Part shown: positions 1 to 9,877 of the stretch, one piece after another | How positions within the stretch are numbered: the stretch's first letter is position 1 | Layout of the letters: each line of letters begins with the position of its first letter | DNA from: Mycobacterium syngnathidarum | GTDB taxonomy: Bacteria > Actinomycetota > Actinomycetes > Mycobacteriales > Mycobacteriaceae | Direction: 5' to 3' | Length of the DNA: 64,000 nucleotides | Assembly: GCF_001942625.1 (NCBI RefSeq) | Contig: NZ_MLCL01000061.1 | Coordinates: 1 to 64,000 of the forward strand | Made by a program: the position numbers and the translations under genes | The notes under the pieces: model-generated | What the model saw: the letters and a program-made list of their open reading frames with translations, nothing else | Told to the model about the DNA's origin: nothing | Databases searched by the model: none

Positions 1-132
1 GAGGCCGAACGCGCCGGAACCTACCAGCACTGGCTGCATCACTACAATCACCACCGACCCCACACCGGCATCGGCGGAATGACACCAATCGAGCGCCTAC
101 GCGTTCACAACCTACCCGTGAAGAACACCTAG
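1..132 (+). mobile_element. 3' end of an IS481-type transposase (partial)
   Basis: An open frame entering from the left edge encodes 43 residues and stops at TAG 130-132. It contains the pattern HYNHHRPHTGIGGMTPIER, the characteristic end of the DDE integrase domain in IS481/IS3-type transposases (YN..RPH..LGG.TP..R). Only the C-terminus is in the window, so completeness and activity cannot be judged. The element lies immediately before a gene with an unusual start, suggesting that insertion disturbed that gene's 5' end. The other terminal repeat would lie outside the window. Confidence 0.8.
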
Positions 133-133
133 G

Positions 134-197
134 GCACCGACAAGTAGCGGAGCGGATTGGAGCGAGAGCACCGACAAGTAGCGGAGCGGATTGGAGC
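134..197. repeat. Tandem direct repeat, 30 bp identical, period 34 bp
   Basis: Positions 134-163 and 168-197 are identical over 30 bp and separated by 4 bp. The repeat lies between the transposase stop and the body of the next gene. Because 34 is not a multiple of three, the duplication shifts frame: the downstream gene's frame runs through copy 2 but meets a TAG at 145 in copy 1. This looks like a duplication at or near the IS boundary. Confidence 0.85.
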
Positions 198-1455
198 CAT
201 ACTGGTCGCCGTGGCGTTCGAGTGGGATGCGTTCGAGACCGAATTGACCCTGGCCGCTTCGAGCGCGGTTCGCACGATGGTCCAGGCGGCCACGTCCGAG
301 ACCCCGTATGCCGTGGCGTTCAGTGCGTTCTATGCCGAGACCACCGGGGTGATCTATCTACCCAGCCTGGCGCTGGCCACCGAGGAATCGGTCGCGGATC
401 CCGATTGCCGGTTCAGCCCGCCGGACTGGGAGTACCAGGACTATGAGTGGGGCGAGACGGATTCGGGCTGGGGCGAGCAGCTGATCACGGCGGTGACCGG
501 TCTGCCCCGCGCGCAGTGGGAGCAGGAATGGGATCGGTTCGCGCGGTCGATGCTGACTATCGCCGCAGGTACCCGTACCGCTCTCGTCGCGGACGGAACG
601 CTGCCCGAGGATGCGGTGGTCTACCTCGACGACGAGGACGCCGATCTTCTCGTTCGCTCGCTGACCGCGGATGAACTACGGCTCCATTTTCCCGAGTATG
701 TCGCAGCGGCCGATGCCGAGCGGGCGATCCTCGACCTGGCGGTCCCGCAACGCATCACAGCGCTGGCGGTGGCTGCGGGTCTGGCCCCCGGCCCTCCCAC
801 GACAGATCTGGGACCGGAACGCGCCGGTGAGCTGCTGCTGGATACAGGGGACGCCGCCGTACCCGTCGCAATCGCCGCACTCGCTCGTCACGACACCGCG
901 TGGCGGGGTGCCAAGCTCCTGGCTGATCTGAACGTCACGACCCCCGGGGTGTTGGATGCCCTGTGGGCCGCCTTGCCACTGCGCCGTAATGCCCACGACT
1001 GGGTGGCTGCCGCCCTGGGGCGGCTGGGAGTCGGATTGGAAGTGCTTGCCCGCCAAGATGTTCCAGTTGGTAGCAGGTCGGCCGCGGTCGCCGCGCCGTA
1101 CCGTTCGTTCCGCGATCACGGCCGCGGGCACCCTCCGCTGGATTACACCCTGCTGGCCGCGGGGCTCGCCGATCCGGCCGTCGCGGCGGCCGTGGCAGAC
1201 GAACTGCAGCCGGGCCGCGGTTTCTGCACCCTCGACCTCGCCGATCTCGCGGGTGTGCGACCCGGCCTCACGCATGCCCAGCCGCTGATCCGTCGCCACG
1301 CGGTCGTCGTGCTCAGCGATCTCATCGGGCCCATGGGCCCCGGAGGCCTCGACCCTGCCGTGGTGACCGAGCTGGAGACGCAGATCGACGAACTGGCCGC
1401 AGCGGACCCCGATTCCGAGGTGCGCAGGCTGGCCGGCTACCGAGCCCGGGCGTAG
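157..1455 (+). CDS. DUF4303-like protein with HEAT-like C-terminal half; start uncertain, possibly 5'-truncated
   Basis: The protein has up to 432 residues. Its first half is rich in Trp/Asp/Glu (EFETE-like and DWEYQDYEW stretches) and resembles DUF4303-type proteins of unknown function. Roughly residues 185-430 are Ala/Leu-rich helical repeats like HEAT repeats. The longest frame begins at TTG 157 inside the first copy of a 34-bp duplication, with no convincing ribosome-binding site. GTG 211 is an alternative. An in-frame TAG at 145 inside the repeat and the adjacent IS end suggest that the original N-terminus was lost or rearranged. The 3' end overlaps convergent dfrA by 19 bp. Function is unknown; the family call is moderate. 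Confidence 0.6.
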   Translation: MEREHRQVAERIGAILVAVAFEWDAFETELTLAASSAVRTMVQAATSETPYAVAFSAFYAETTGVIYLPSLALATEESVADPDCRFSPPDWEYQDYEWGETDSGWGEQLITAVTGLPRAQWEQEWDRFARSMLTIAAGTRTALVADGTLPEDAVVYLDDEDADLLVRSLTADELRLHFPEYVAAADAERAILDLAVPQRITALAVAAGLAPGPPTTDLGPERAGELLLDTGDAAVPVAIAALARHDTAWRGAKLLADLNVTTPGVLDALWAALPLRRNAHDWVAAALGRLGVGLEVLARQDVPVGSRSAAVAAPYRSFRDHGRGHPPLDYTLLAAGLADPAVAAAVADELQPGRGFCTLDLADLAGVRPGLTHAQPLIRRHAVVVLSDLIGPMGPGGLDPAVVTELETQIDELAAADPDSEVRRLAGYRARA

Positions 1456-1943
1456 CTGCAGTACCGGTACCGCAGACCTGAGCTGCTGGTGAGCCACTCT
1501 CCCGTGGCCTTGGTCCAGGAGTCGTCGAGCTCCGGAGCCATCGCGTCGCCCTCGACGGGTGGCAGGTCGATGTCGATTTCGGTGACCTCACAACGATCTG
1601 CGAACGGCAGGGCCCGGGCATAGATCTGTGCGCCACCGATCACCCAACCCCGGAAGACGTCGCCGAATTCGGTCACCACCTCAGCGCCGTCAGCGATGTA
1701 CCCGGCGTCACGGGTGATGACGACGTTGCGCCGCCCCGGCAACGGACGAACCTTGGCAGGCAACGACTCCCAGGTCAGCCTCCCCATCACCACCGTCTGG
1801 CCGAGTGTGAGCTGCTTGAACCTGGCCTGATCCTCGGGCAGCTGCCACGGGATGCCATTGCCACGGCCGATGACGCCAGAAGTCGACTGCGCCCAGATCA
1901 GCGCCAGCCGTCGAAGATCACCCTTCACGTGCTTGTCGGTCAT
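1437..1943 (-). CDS. dfrA: Dihydrofolate reductase
   Basis: DHFR reduces 7,8-dihydrofolate to tetrahydrofolate with NADPH in the cytosol and is the trimethoprim target. The protein has 168 residues. Family motifs are clear: [19 protein letters not shown] near residue 14 onward, LPEDQARF with the substrate-binding acidic residue, [12 protein letters not shown], and the NADPH-site WVIGGAQIY. The N-terminus is about 10 residues longer than the M. tuberculosis enzyme, but the ATG at 1943 overlaps the thyA stop as ATGA, which supports it. The gene is translationally coupled behind thyA, which produces dihydrofolate, and it converges with the upstream DUF4303-like gene. Confidence 0.97.
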   Translation of the reverse strand: MTDKHVKGDLRRLALIWAQSTSGVIGRGNGIPWQLPEDQARFKQLTLGQTVVMGRLTWESLPAKVRPLPGRRNVVITRDAGYIADGAEVVTEFGDVFRGWVIGGAQIYARALPFADRCEVTEIDIDLPPVEGDAMAPELDDSWTKATGEWLTSSSGLRYRYCSYARAR

Positions 1944-2740
1944 ACAGCGACGGGCGCCTTGATTGCCGGGTGCGGGTCATAGTTCAGGATGGCGATGTCC
2001 TCATAGGTGTAATCGAAGATCGAGTCACGTTGCGCCAGAACGAGTTCTGGATATGGTCTAGGTTCACGGCCGAGTTGCAGGGCCACCTGCTCGACGTGGT
2101 TGTCATAGATGTGGCAATCACCGCCGGTCCAGATGAACTCACCGACCCCCAGGCCGGCCTGCGCAGCCATCATGTGCGTCAGCAGGGCGTAACTGGCGAT
2201 GTTGAACGGCACCCCCAGAAAGAGGTCTGCGCTGCGCTGATACAGCTGGCAGGACAGTTTCTGATCGGCCACATAGAACTGGAAGAAGGCGTGGCACGGC
2301 GGCAACGCCATCTGCGGGATCTCGCCGACGTTCCACGCCGAGACGATGTTGCGCCGCGAGTCGGGATCACGCTTGAGCAGCTCAAGAGCGCCGGAGATCT
2401 GGTCGATGTGCTCACCGGACGGCGTCGGCCACGACCGCCACTGCACTCCGTAGACGGGGCCGAGATCGCCTGTCTCACTGGCCCATTCATCCCAGATTGT
2501 GACACCGTGATCCTGCAACCAGCGCACGTTGGAATCACCGCGCAGGAACCACAGCAGCTCAAAGATCACCGATTTGGTGTGCACCTTCTTGGTGGTGATC
2601 AACGGAAACCCGGCCGCCAGGTCGTAGCGCATCTGGTGCCCGAACAGGCTGCGGGTGCCGGTGCCGGTGCGATCGGATTTCGCCACCCCCTGTTCGGTCA
2701 CCTTCCGTAACAGGTCCTCGTACGGCGTCTGAATCGGCAC
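1940..2740 (-). CDS. thyA: Thymidylate synthase
   Basis: ThyA methylates dUMP to dTMP using 5,10-methylenetetrahydrofolate, giving dihydrofolate that DfrA recycles. The 266 residues match the usual short bacterial form. The active-site block [12 protein letters not shown] contains the nucleophilic cysteine, and [19 protein letters not shown] and the NHVEQ segment of the dUMP/folate site are intact. The ATG lies 42 bp from the divergently oriented dienelactone-hydrolase-like gene, so promoters of both genes must be packed into 2741-2782. Its stop overlaps the dfrA start. Confidence 0.98.
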   Translation of the reverse strand: MPIQTPYEDLLRKVTEQGVAKSDRTGTGTRSLFGHQMRYDLAAGFPLITTKKVHTKSVIFELLWFLRGDSNVRWLQDHGVTIWDEWASETGDLGPVYGVQWRSWPTPSGEHIDQISGALELLKRDPDSRRNIVSAWNVGEIPQMALPPCHAFFQFYVADQKLSCQLYQRSADLFLGVPFNIASYALLTHMMAAQAGLGVGEFIWTGGDCHIYDNHVEQVALQLGREPRPYPELVLAQRDSIFDYTYEDIAILNYDPHPAIKAPVAV

Positions 2741-2782
2741 GCACTCAGCTTACGTGCCGTCGCGGGGAGTAGAACGGAAGCC

Positions 2783-3532
2783 ATGCCGACCACCACAGAC
2801 ACCATCACCACACCCGATGGCACCTGCCCCGTCACCGTCGCCAAGCCCGAGGGAGACGGCCCCTGGCCCGGAGTCGTGCTGTTCCCCGATGCCGGCGGCC
2901 TGCGCCCCACCATGGAAGAGATGGCGGCCAAGCTGGCTGGATTCGGCTACGTCGTGCTGGTGCCCGACGTCTACTACCGCACCCCGGGATGGGGACCCAT
3001 CGACCTCAACACCGTGTTCACCGATCAGGAGCAGCGCAAAAAGCTCTTCGAGCTGATGGGCACGCTCACTCCGGAGATCATCGCCGCCGACGCCGAGGCG
3101 TTCTTCGACTACCTCGCCGCCCGGCCCGACGTCTCCGGCGATAAGTTCGGCACCACCGGCTACTGCATGGGCGGACGCGCCTCCCTCATCGTGGCGACCC
3201 GCGTCCCGGAGCGGGTCGCTGCCGCGCTCTCGTTCCACGGCGGCAGGCTGGCCGTCGAAGACGATCCCGACAGCCCGCACCTGCTGGCCGACAAGATCCA
3301 GGCGACGGTATACGTGGCCGCGGCCGAGAACGACGCCTCCTTCACCGAGGACGACGGCAAGAGGTTGGAGGTCGCGCTGTCGGGCGCGGCAATCGAGCAC
3401 ACCATCGAGTTCTATCCCGCCGCGCACGGATTCGCCGTGCCCGATCATGCGGCGGTATACGACGAGGACGCCGCACAGCGGCACTGGGAGAACACCGAGC
3501 GGGTGTTCGGGGCTACTTTGGCTCCCGCCTGA
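2783..3532 (+). CDS. Dienelactone hydrolase family protein
   Basis: A 249-residue cytosolic alpha/beta hydrolase of the DLH family. The nucleophile elbow is GYCMGGRA (Cys at about residue 131), followed by a catalytic Asp in the ENDASF region and His in AAHGFAVPD near residue 215; this Cys-Asp-His triad is the family signature. Known members hydrolyse dienelactones in chlorocatechol degradation, but many mycobacterial paralogues have no known substrate, and no other aromatic-degradation genes are adjacent. It corresponds in position to M. tuberculosis Rv2765. Confidence 0.88.
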   Translation: MPTTTDTITTPDGTCPVTVAKPEGDGPWPGVVLFPDAGGLRPTMEEMAAKLAGFGYVVLVPDVYYRTPGWGPIDLNTVFTDQEQRKKLFELMGTLTPEIIAADAEAFFDYLAARPDVSGDKFGTTGYCMGGRASLIVATRVPERVAAALSFHGGRLAVEDDPDSPHLLADKIQATVYVAAAENDASFTEDDGKRLEVALSGAAIEHTIEFYPAAHGFAVPDHAAVYDEDAAQRHWENTERVFGATLAPA

Positions 3533-3589
3533 CCGTTCCACGACTTCGCACGCCGACGTCACCGGGCATGCATCGCCGCTGACGTTGGA

Positions 3590-4054
3590 TCAGGCCCGCG
3601 GTTTGTCGTCGTTTCGGTGCAGGTAGGTGTTGATCGCGCGGGCAATACCGCGGCCCGCGTAGATCGCCGCGGCCACCGAAACGATGATCATCACGATGAA
3701 GGTCAGTGTCCAGTTGGGCCGGCTGTGGCTGACGTTCCACCAGATGTACGTGAACAGCAACGCACAGACGAACACCAGGATGTCGCGCCAGTTGCCGCGG
3801 TAGGACATCGCGGCCTCACGGATTTCGCGCGTGCGGTCGCCGGCCTCGATCAACTCGTCGATGCGCCGGTCGATGTTGGCCTGGAACCGTGCTCGTCGCT
3901 CCGTCTGCTCGGGAGGGATCTTGGCCAGCAGGTCGAGATCCTTGGCGATCAAACCGCGCACGTCCGGTGGCTTGAGGTTGCCTGCGGCCGCGCCCAGCAG
4001 AGCACCGCCGGCGATGGGCGCCGCCCCCAGCGCGAGATCAGCGATTCCTGGCAT
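3590..4054 (-). CDS. Small membrane protein of unknown function
   Basis: A 154-residue protein. A Gly/Ala-rich N-terminal hydrophobic stretch (ADLALGAAPIAGGALLGAAAG) is followed by a charged helical middle (about residues 45-90, rich in Arg/Glu, possibly coiled coil) and two transmembrane segments near residues 93-110 (ILVFVCALLFTYIWW) and 118-135 (WTLTFIVMIIVSVAAAIYAG). It ends in a basic cytosolic tail. I recognise no catalytic motif. It lies 12 bp downstream of the flavodoxin-like gene on the same strand and is probably cotranscribed with the dapB group. Confidence 0.75.
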   Translation of the reverse strand: MPGIADLALGAAPIAGGALLGAAAGNLKPPDVRGLIAKDLDLLAKIPPEQTERRARFQANIDRRIDELIEAGDRTREIREAAMSYRGNWRDILVFVCALLFTYIWWNVSHSRPNWTLTFIVMIIVSVAAAIYAGRGIARAINTYLHRNDDKPRA

Positions 4055-4066
4055 TCCGTCCCTCCA

Positions 4067-4518
4067 TCACTCCATCAGCGTTGCGGCCAGGGTGCCGCCC
4101 AGCTCGTAGGCCCGCTCTCGGACACCGCCGTCGACCACACCCGTAACTTCAAGTACACCAGCCGCTTTGACCAACGCCAGCCCCGCAACGATCTTGTCGA
4201 CCGCGCCTGCCGCACCGACGGTGTCATTGTTGCCGTGCACCCACACCCCGTACGGGCGCCCGGCCACGTGGTCGAGGCTCGGATAGTACACCGTATCGAA
4301 AAAATGTTTCAGGGCGCCGCTCATGTAGCCGAAATTGGCTGTGGTGCCGAACAAATAGCCGTCGGCACCCAACATGTCGGTGACCGTCGCAGCTAGTGCG
4401 GGCTTCGATTCGACCGTGACACCGGAGATGTCTGGATCGTGGGTCCCGGCCAGCACTGCCTCCAGGAGCTCACGCGTCGCCGGAGACGGCGTGTGGTGCA
4501 CCACGAGCAGCGTCTTGG

Positions 4519-4522
<4 letters not shown>
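4067..4522 (-). CDS. Flavodoxin/NAD(P)H-dependent FMN-type oxidoreductase
   Basis: A 151-residue flavodoxin-fold protein. The N-terminus KTLLVVHHTPSPATRELLEAV is the beta1-phosphate-binding loop of WrbA/FMN-reductase proteins. DGYLFGTTANFGYMSGALKHFFD is the typical active-site loop that packs on the isoalloxazine ring. It probably binds FMN and reduces an unknown electron acceptor. The start ATG at 4522 overlaps the stop of the upstream membrane protein by 4 bp. It occupies the position of M. tuberculosis Rv2771c downstream of dapB. Confidence 0.85.
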
Positions 4523-5786
<1,264 letters not shown>

Positions 5787-5819
5787 TCATTTGTCACTGC
5801 AGCATCAGACCAGCCAGAT

Positions 5820-5849
5820 CTGTCAGATGCTCGAACTAATGTTCGAAGC
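5820..5849 (+). promoter_or_regulatory. Perfect LexA (SOS) box overlapping a PafBC-like promoter
   Basis: TCGAACTAATGTTCGA at 5831-5846 matches the mycobacterial SOS consensus TCGAAC-N4-GTTCGA exactly. Inside it, TAATGT (5837-5842) fits a TANNNT -10 element, and 7 nt later lies the ATG at 5850, typical of a leaderless transcript. Exactly 8 nt before this -10 is CTGTCAGAT (5820-5828), which matches six of nine positions of the RecA-independent PafBC motif TTGTCRGTG, including its TGTCAG core and canonical spacing. LexA bound here would cover the -10 directly. Confidence 0.85.
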
Positions 5850-7232
5850 ATGGACAGCGGGGTAACCGGCAAGCTCGCCGCACTGGCGGCCGCGGTCGCC
5901 GACCTGCAGTCGATACCCTTCACCGCCCTGTCGGCCGCGGAGTTGCTCGACGTGTGCTCAGGCCTGCAGGAGGCCCGCAACCTGATCCCCACCATCGAGC
6001 ACCCCGCCATCACCGCACTCGCCGAGCAGGGTACAGCGGCCCGCCTCGGCGCGAAGTCCTGGCCCGAGGCGCTGCGCATCCGGCTGCGGGTGTCAGGGAC
6101 CGAGGCGCGCCGCCGCTACCGCGACGCACTGCACTTCGCGCCCCGGACGTCGATCTCCGGGGAGTCCCTGCCGCCGTTGCGGTCAGCGACCGCAGCGGCC
6201 CAGGCCGGTGGTTGGGTCAACTCCGAACACATCGAGATCCTCGAATCGTTCTTTCGCAAATGCCCACAGTGGGTGGATGCGACCAACCGCGCCCGGTTCG
6301 AAGAGAAGCTGGTAGCCGTCGCCGCCCAAAACGCCCCCGAGACCTTGCAGCAGTCGGTCAACGAGGCGCTGTATCTGTTGAACCAGGACGGACCTGAACC
6401 CGCTGACGAACAGTGCGCACGACGCCGCGGGATCGTCATCGGCCACCAACAGCCCGACGGATCCTCGCGCATCTCGGGCTGGATCAACCCTGAACTACGC
6501 GCTGGCCTCGAAGCCGTCAACGCCAAAACCGCGGCACCGGGCATGTGCAACCCCGACGACGAGAACCCCTGCACCAGCGGCACACCCACCCAAGATCAGA
6601 TCGATGCCGACACCCGCAGTCCAGCCCAACGCACTCACGACGCCCTGCTCGCCCTGGTCCGCAGCGCGCTGATGTCGGGCGGCCTCGGCCAATACAACGG
6701 GCTACCTGTCTCGATCGTGGCGACCACCACCCTGCAGGAGCTGGAGGCCGGCGCCGGGGTCGCGATCACCGCCGGCGGCACCAAACTCTCGATCCCCGAT
6801 GTGATCCGGTTGGCTGCCCACGCCTGGCACTATCTGGCCGTGTACGACAAACACACCAATATGCCGCTCTACCTTGGCAGAACACGACGTATCGCCACCC
6901 TGGCTCAGCGCTTGATGCTGTTCGCACGCGAACGCGGCTGCACCCGGCCAGGGTGTACCGCGTGCGGCAACAAGTGCCAGGTACATCACGCCCAACAAGA
7001 CTTCGCCCAAGGCGGACGCACCAATGTTGATGAACTGACACTTGGTTGCGGTCCTGACCAACGTCTGGTGGGCCCGGGAAAATGGACGACCCGCATCAAC
7101 AGCCGTGGCCAATGCGAGTGGATCCCGCCCCCACTCCTCGACACGGGCCAAGCCCGCACCAATACCTACCACCATCCACAGCGCTACTTCACTGACGGCG
7201 GCGACGACGAAACCGACTGTCATCCAGCCTGA
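5850..7232 (+). CDS. 13E12-repeat/DUF222 family protein with HNH endonuclease domain
   Basis: A 460-residue protein. Residues up to about 330 form the helical DUF222 (13E12 repeat) region, with the repeats' typical ELLDVCSGLQEARN and RLRVSGTEARRRY segments. The C-terminal HNH domain follows: CTRPGCTACGNKCQVHH, then FAQGGRTNVDELTLGCGP, with paired cysteines and the HH metal/catalytic pair. Family members are abundant in mycobacteria and some are DNA-damage inducible; their substrate is not established. The start is placed at ATG 5850 because a promoter and SOS box end immediately before it; a TTG at 5781 lies upstream of the box. It is divergent from dapB. Confidence 0.9.
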   Translation: MDSGVTGKLAALAAAVADLQSIPFTALSAAELLDVCSGLQEARNLIPTIEHPAITALAEQGTAARLGAKSWPEALRIRLRVSGTEARRRYRDALHFAPRTSISGESLPPLRSATAAAQAGGWVNSEHIEILESFFRKCPQWVDATNRARFEEKLVAVAAQNAPETLQQSVNEALYLLNQDGPEPADEQCARRRGIVIGHQQPDGSSRISGWINPELRAGLEAVNAKTAAPGMCNPDDENPCTSGTPTQDQIDADTRSPAQRTHDALLALVRSALMSGGLGQYNGLPVSIVATTTLQELEAGAGVAITAGGTKLSIPDVIRLAAHAWHYLAVYDKHTNMPLYLGRTRRIATLAQRLMLFARERGCTRPGCTACGNKCQVHHAQQDFAQGGRTNVDELTLGCGPDQRLVGPGKWTTRINSRGQCEWIPPPLLDTGQARTNTYHHPQRYFTDGGDDETDCHPA

Positions 7233-7280
7233 TTGCCGACATCGGTGACCGGGACGGATATTGGTCCCTAGGGTGGAGCC

Positions 7281-8054
7281 ATGCGTCTGATCCCGCTGGT
7301 CCCTTTCGCCGTCGCCCTGCTGGCCGTCCTCGGGTGTTCTGACAACGCGACCGCCGACGCCGACGACCTCAACGGGCGCACCTTCATCTCCCAACAGGTG
7401 GAGGGTGACCAGATCCCCGGCGGTGGACCGCTGACGATCGGTTTCGACGGACCGCAGATCAGCACCTTCGCCGGCTGTAACCACGGTTCGGGCAGCGCCG
7501 ATCTGTCGGGAGGCCGAATCACCGCCAACCAGTTGGCCATGACCATGATGGCCTGCCCGCCACCGGTGGGCGACGCGGATGCCTGGGTTTCGAAGTTCTT
7601 CGACGCCAAACCGACCTGGTCCTTGTCGGGCGACACCCTCACGTTGCACACCGACGCCGCGACCGTCACGTTGCGGGACAAGAAGGTGGTCGACCCCGAC
7701 CGTGCGCTCACCGGCACCACGTGGCAGGTCACCGGCCTGGTGTCGGCGCAGGCGATCAGCACCTCGGTGGCACTCGAACAATCCAAGCCCACCTTGACCA
7801 TCGGTGCGGACGGAGCAGTGAGCGGTTCGACGGGTTGCAACCGGATCAACGGCCACGCGACCGTTTCCGGGTCGCCGGCGGTCATCGACTTCGGCCCGCT
7901 GACCACCACGAGGATGGCCTGCCCGCCGGAGGTCACCGAGGTCGAGCAGGCCGTTCTGCGGGTCCTCAAGGGCGCGGTCCAGACGGCTGTCGACGGTGAC
8001 GAGCTGAAACTGTCCGGCACCGACGGCAACGGGCTGGTATTGCGCGCGCAGTGA
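7281..8054 (+). CDS. Lipoprotein with two META (HslJ-like) domains
   Basis: A 257-residue secreted lipoprotein. The signal peptide RLIPLVPFAVALLAVLGC ends in a lipobox with the lipidated Cys at about residue 19. Two META domains follow (about residues 28-130 and 148-255), each with the conserved GCN...G and MACPP motifs (GCNHGSG/MACPPPV and GCNRINGH/MACPPEV). META domains occur in the heat-inducible HslJ of E. coli and in many periplasmic proteins; their ligand is unknown. It is probably anchored on the outer face of the plasma membrane. Its 3' end lies 2 bp from convergent aldR. Confidence 0.88.
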   Translation: MRLIPLVPFAVALLAVLGCSDNATADADDLNGRTFISQQVEGDQIPGGGPLTIGFDGPQISTFAGCNHGSGSADLSGGRITANQLAMTMMACPPPVGDADAWVSKFFDAKPTWSLSGDTLTLHTDAATVTLRDKKVVDPDRALTGTTWQVTGLVSAQAISTSVALEQSKPTLTIGADGAVSGSTGCNRINGHATVSGSPAVIDFGPLTTTRMACPPEVTEVEQAVLRVLKGAVQTAVDGDELKLSGTDGNGLVLRAQ

Positions 8055-8056
8055 AC

Positions 8057-8569
8057 TTACAGCGGTGACGCCCCGCGCAGGTGTTCGAAGATCAGTGAAG
8101 TCTGCGTACCCGCCACGTCGGCGTCGGCATTGAGGTTCTCGACCACGAATGCCCGCAGATCCTCGGTGTCGCGTGCTGCCACATGCAGGATGAAATCGTC
8201 TCCGCCGGCCAGGAAATACACGTCCATCACCTGCGGCCGCGTGCGGATATGGGCGATGAAGTTCCGGATCTTTCCGCGCGCGTTCGACTGCAGGCTCACC
8301 GAGATCATCGCCTGCAGACTGAGCCCGACCGCGGCCGGATCGATGTCGGTGTAGAAGCCCCTGATCACCCCGATCTCCTGGAGCCTGCGCACTCGCCCGT
8401 GGCAGGTCGATGCGGCGATACCGACCGCGTCGGCCAATGCGCTGTTGGACATGCGGGCATCGGCGTGCAGCGCCAGCAGGATGCGACGGTCCACCTCATC
8501 GAGTTCGGGCCGAACATCCTTCGGTGAACGACCCCCACGACCCGGCAAGATTGATGATCCTTCAGTCAC
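8057..8569 (-). CDS. aldR: Lrp/AsnC family regulator AldR
   Basis: A 170-residue feast/famine regulator. An N-terminal winged HTH (DEVDRRILLALHADARMSNSALADAVGIAASTCHGRVRRL, about residues 22-62) is followed by a RAM/ACT effector domain (residues 80-165, including DVYFLAGGDDFILHVAARD). Divergent placement from ald identifies it as AldR. In mycobacteria AldR represses ald in the absence of alanine and activates it when alanine binds. The shared 94-bp intergenic region holds A/T-rich candidate sites. Confidence 0.93.
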   Translation of the reverse strand: MTEGSSILPGRGGRSPKDVRPELDEVDRRILLALHADARMSNSALADAVGIAASTCHGRVRRLQEIGVIRGFYTDIDPAAVGLSLQAMISVSLQSNARGKIRNFIAHIRTRPQVMDVYFLAGGDDFILHVAARDTEDLRAFVVENLNADADVAGTQTSLIFEHLRGASPL

Positions 8570-8663
8570 ACAGTAACCATAACGAATTTTTATCGCAGAT
8601 ATTGATCAGTTATCGAAGGTTCTTCACAATTGTTCTCAGCATCCCAACATTGAAGGAGCAACC
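8570..8663. promoter_or_regulatory. aldR-ald divergent control region
   Basis: This 94-bp gap is clearly more A/T-rich than its surroundings and contains several AT-centred imperfect palindromes, for example GATATTGATCAGTTATCGA and TCACAATTGTTCTC. Spaced sites of this kind are typical targets of Lrp/AsnC octamers. An AAGGAG ribosome-binding site at 8653-8658 precedes the ald ATG. Individual AldR sites cannot be fixed by eye. Confidence 0.6.
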
Positions 8664-9779
8664 ATGCTCGTCGGTATCCCGACCGAGATCAAGAACAACG
8701 AGTACCGCGTGGCCATCACCCCGGCGGGCGTGGCGGAGCTGACCCGACGCGGCCACGACGTGATCATCCAGGCCGGAGCGGGCGAAGGCTCAGCCATCAC
8801 CGACAACGACTTCAAGGCCGCCGGCGCCGAGCTCGTGACCACCGCCGACCAGGTCTGGGCCGAGGCCGAACTGCTCCTCAAGGTCAAGGAACCAATCGCG
8901 GCCGAGTACTCCCGGATGCGCAAGGGCCAGACCCTGTTCACCTATCTGCACCTGGCGGCATCCAGGGAATGCACCGACGCCTTGCTGGCCTCGGGCACCA
9001 CCTCCATCGCCTATGAGACGGTGCAGAGCGCCGATGGTTCGCTGCCGCTGCTGGCGCCGATGAGCGAGGTCGCCGGGCGCCTGTCCGCGCAGGTCGGCTC
9101 CTACCACCTGATGCGCACGCAAGGCGGCCGCGGCGTGCTGATGGGTGGCGTCCCCGGTGTCGCCCCGGCCGAGGTCGTCGTCATCGGTGGTGGCGTCGCC
9201 GGTTACAACGCCGCCCGCATCGCCAAGGGCATGGGCGCACACGTCACGGTGTTCGACCTGAACATCAACACACTGCGCAAGATCGACAACGAGACCAACG
9301 CCGGCATCGAAACCCGCTACTCGTCTTCACTCGAGCTCGAGGAAGCCGTGAAGAGGGCCGATCTGGTGATCGGCGCGGTGCTGATCCCGGGCGCCAAGGC
9401 ACCCAAGCTGGTCACCAATTCAACTGTCGCCCATATGAAGCCGGGCGCGGTGCTGGTCGACATCGCCATCGACCAGGGCGGTTGCTTCGAGGATTCACGG
9501 CCCACCACCCACGATGACCCGACGTTCAGCGTCCACGACACGGTCTTCTACTGCGTGGCCAACATGCCCGGCTCAGTGCCGCGCACCTCCACCTTCGCGC
9601 TGACCAACGCCACCATGCCGTACGTGCTCAAGTTGGCAGACAAGGGCTGGAAGGCCGCTTGCGCAGACGACGCGGCGCTGGCCAAGGGCCTGTCGACGCA
9701 CGAAGGTGCGCTGCTTTCCGAGCAGGTCGGCGCCGACCTCGGATTGCCGTTCACCGATCCGGCCACGGTCCTGGCCTGA
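8664..9779 (+). CDS. ald: L-alanine dehydrogenase
   Basis: A 371-residue NAD-dependent alanine dehydrogenase interconverting L-alanine and pyruvate plus ammonia; in mycobacteria it also supports NAD recycling under low oxygen. The N-terminus [20 protein letters not shown] is the family signature, Lys75 (LLKVKEP) and His96 (YLHLAAS) are the pyruvate-binding and catalytic residues, and [20 protein letters not shown] near residue 175 is the NAD-binding motif. Length equals the M. tuberculosis enzyme. A strong ribosome-binding site precedes the ATG. Transcription is probably controlled by divergent AldR, and a GC-rich hairpin follows the stop. Confidence 0.98.
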   Translation: MLVGIPTEIKNNEYRVAITPAGVAELTRRGHDVIIQAGAGEGSAITDNDFKAAGAELVTTADQVWAEAELLLKVKEPIAAEYSRMRKGQTLFTYLHLAASRECTDALLASGTTSIAYETVQSADGSLPLLAPMSEVAGRLSAQVGSYHLMRTQGGRGVLMGGVPGVAPAEVVVIGGGVAGYNAARIAKGMGAHVTVFDLNINTLRKIDNETNAGIETRYSSSLELEEAVKRADLVIGAVLIPGAKAPKLVTNSTVAHMKPGAVLVDIAIDQGGCFEDSRPTTHDDPTFSVHDTVFYCVANMPGSVPRTSTFALTNATMPYVLKLADKGWKAACADDAALAKGLSTHEGALLSEQVGADLGLPFTDPATVLA

Positions 9780-9791
9780 TCCCGCCACCGT

Positions 9792-9821
9792 CGCCCGGCT
9801 GGAGCCCGCTCCGGCCGGGCG
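9792..9821 (+). terminator. Hairpin terminator after ald
   Basis: A GC-rich inverted repeat with arms 9792-9804 and 9809-9821 (8 + 4 paired bases around one mismatch, 4-nt loop) lies 12 bp after the ald stop. There is no U-tract, as is common for mycobacterial terminators. It separates ald from the palindromic promoter of the next gene. Confidence 0.6.
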
Positions 9822-9843
9822 ATGCGCATCCCGGGGGCGAATC

Positions 9844-9869
9844 CCATACTTGACACGTGTCAAGTATGG
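9844..9869. promoter_or_regulatory. 26-bp perfect palindromic operator over a leaderless promoter
   Basis: The 26 bases are a perfect palindrome centred between 9856 and 9857, with core TTGACACGTGTCAA. The right end overlaps a TATGGT hexamer (9865-9870) fitting a mycobacterial -10 element, and the ATG at 9878 lies 7 nt beyond it, the spacing expected of a leaderless mRNA. A dimeric repressor bound here would block RNA polymerase. TetR proteins use sites of this shape, but no regulator gene is adjacent. Confidence 0.75.
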
Positions 9870-9877
9870 TGACGTCC

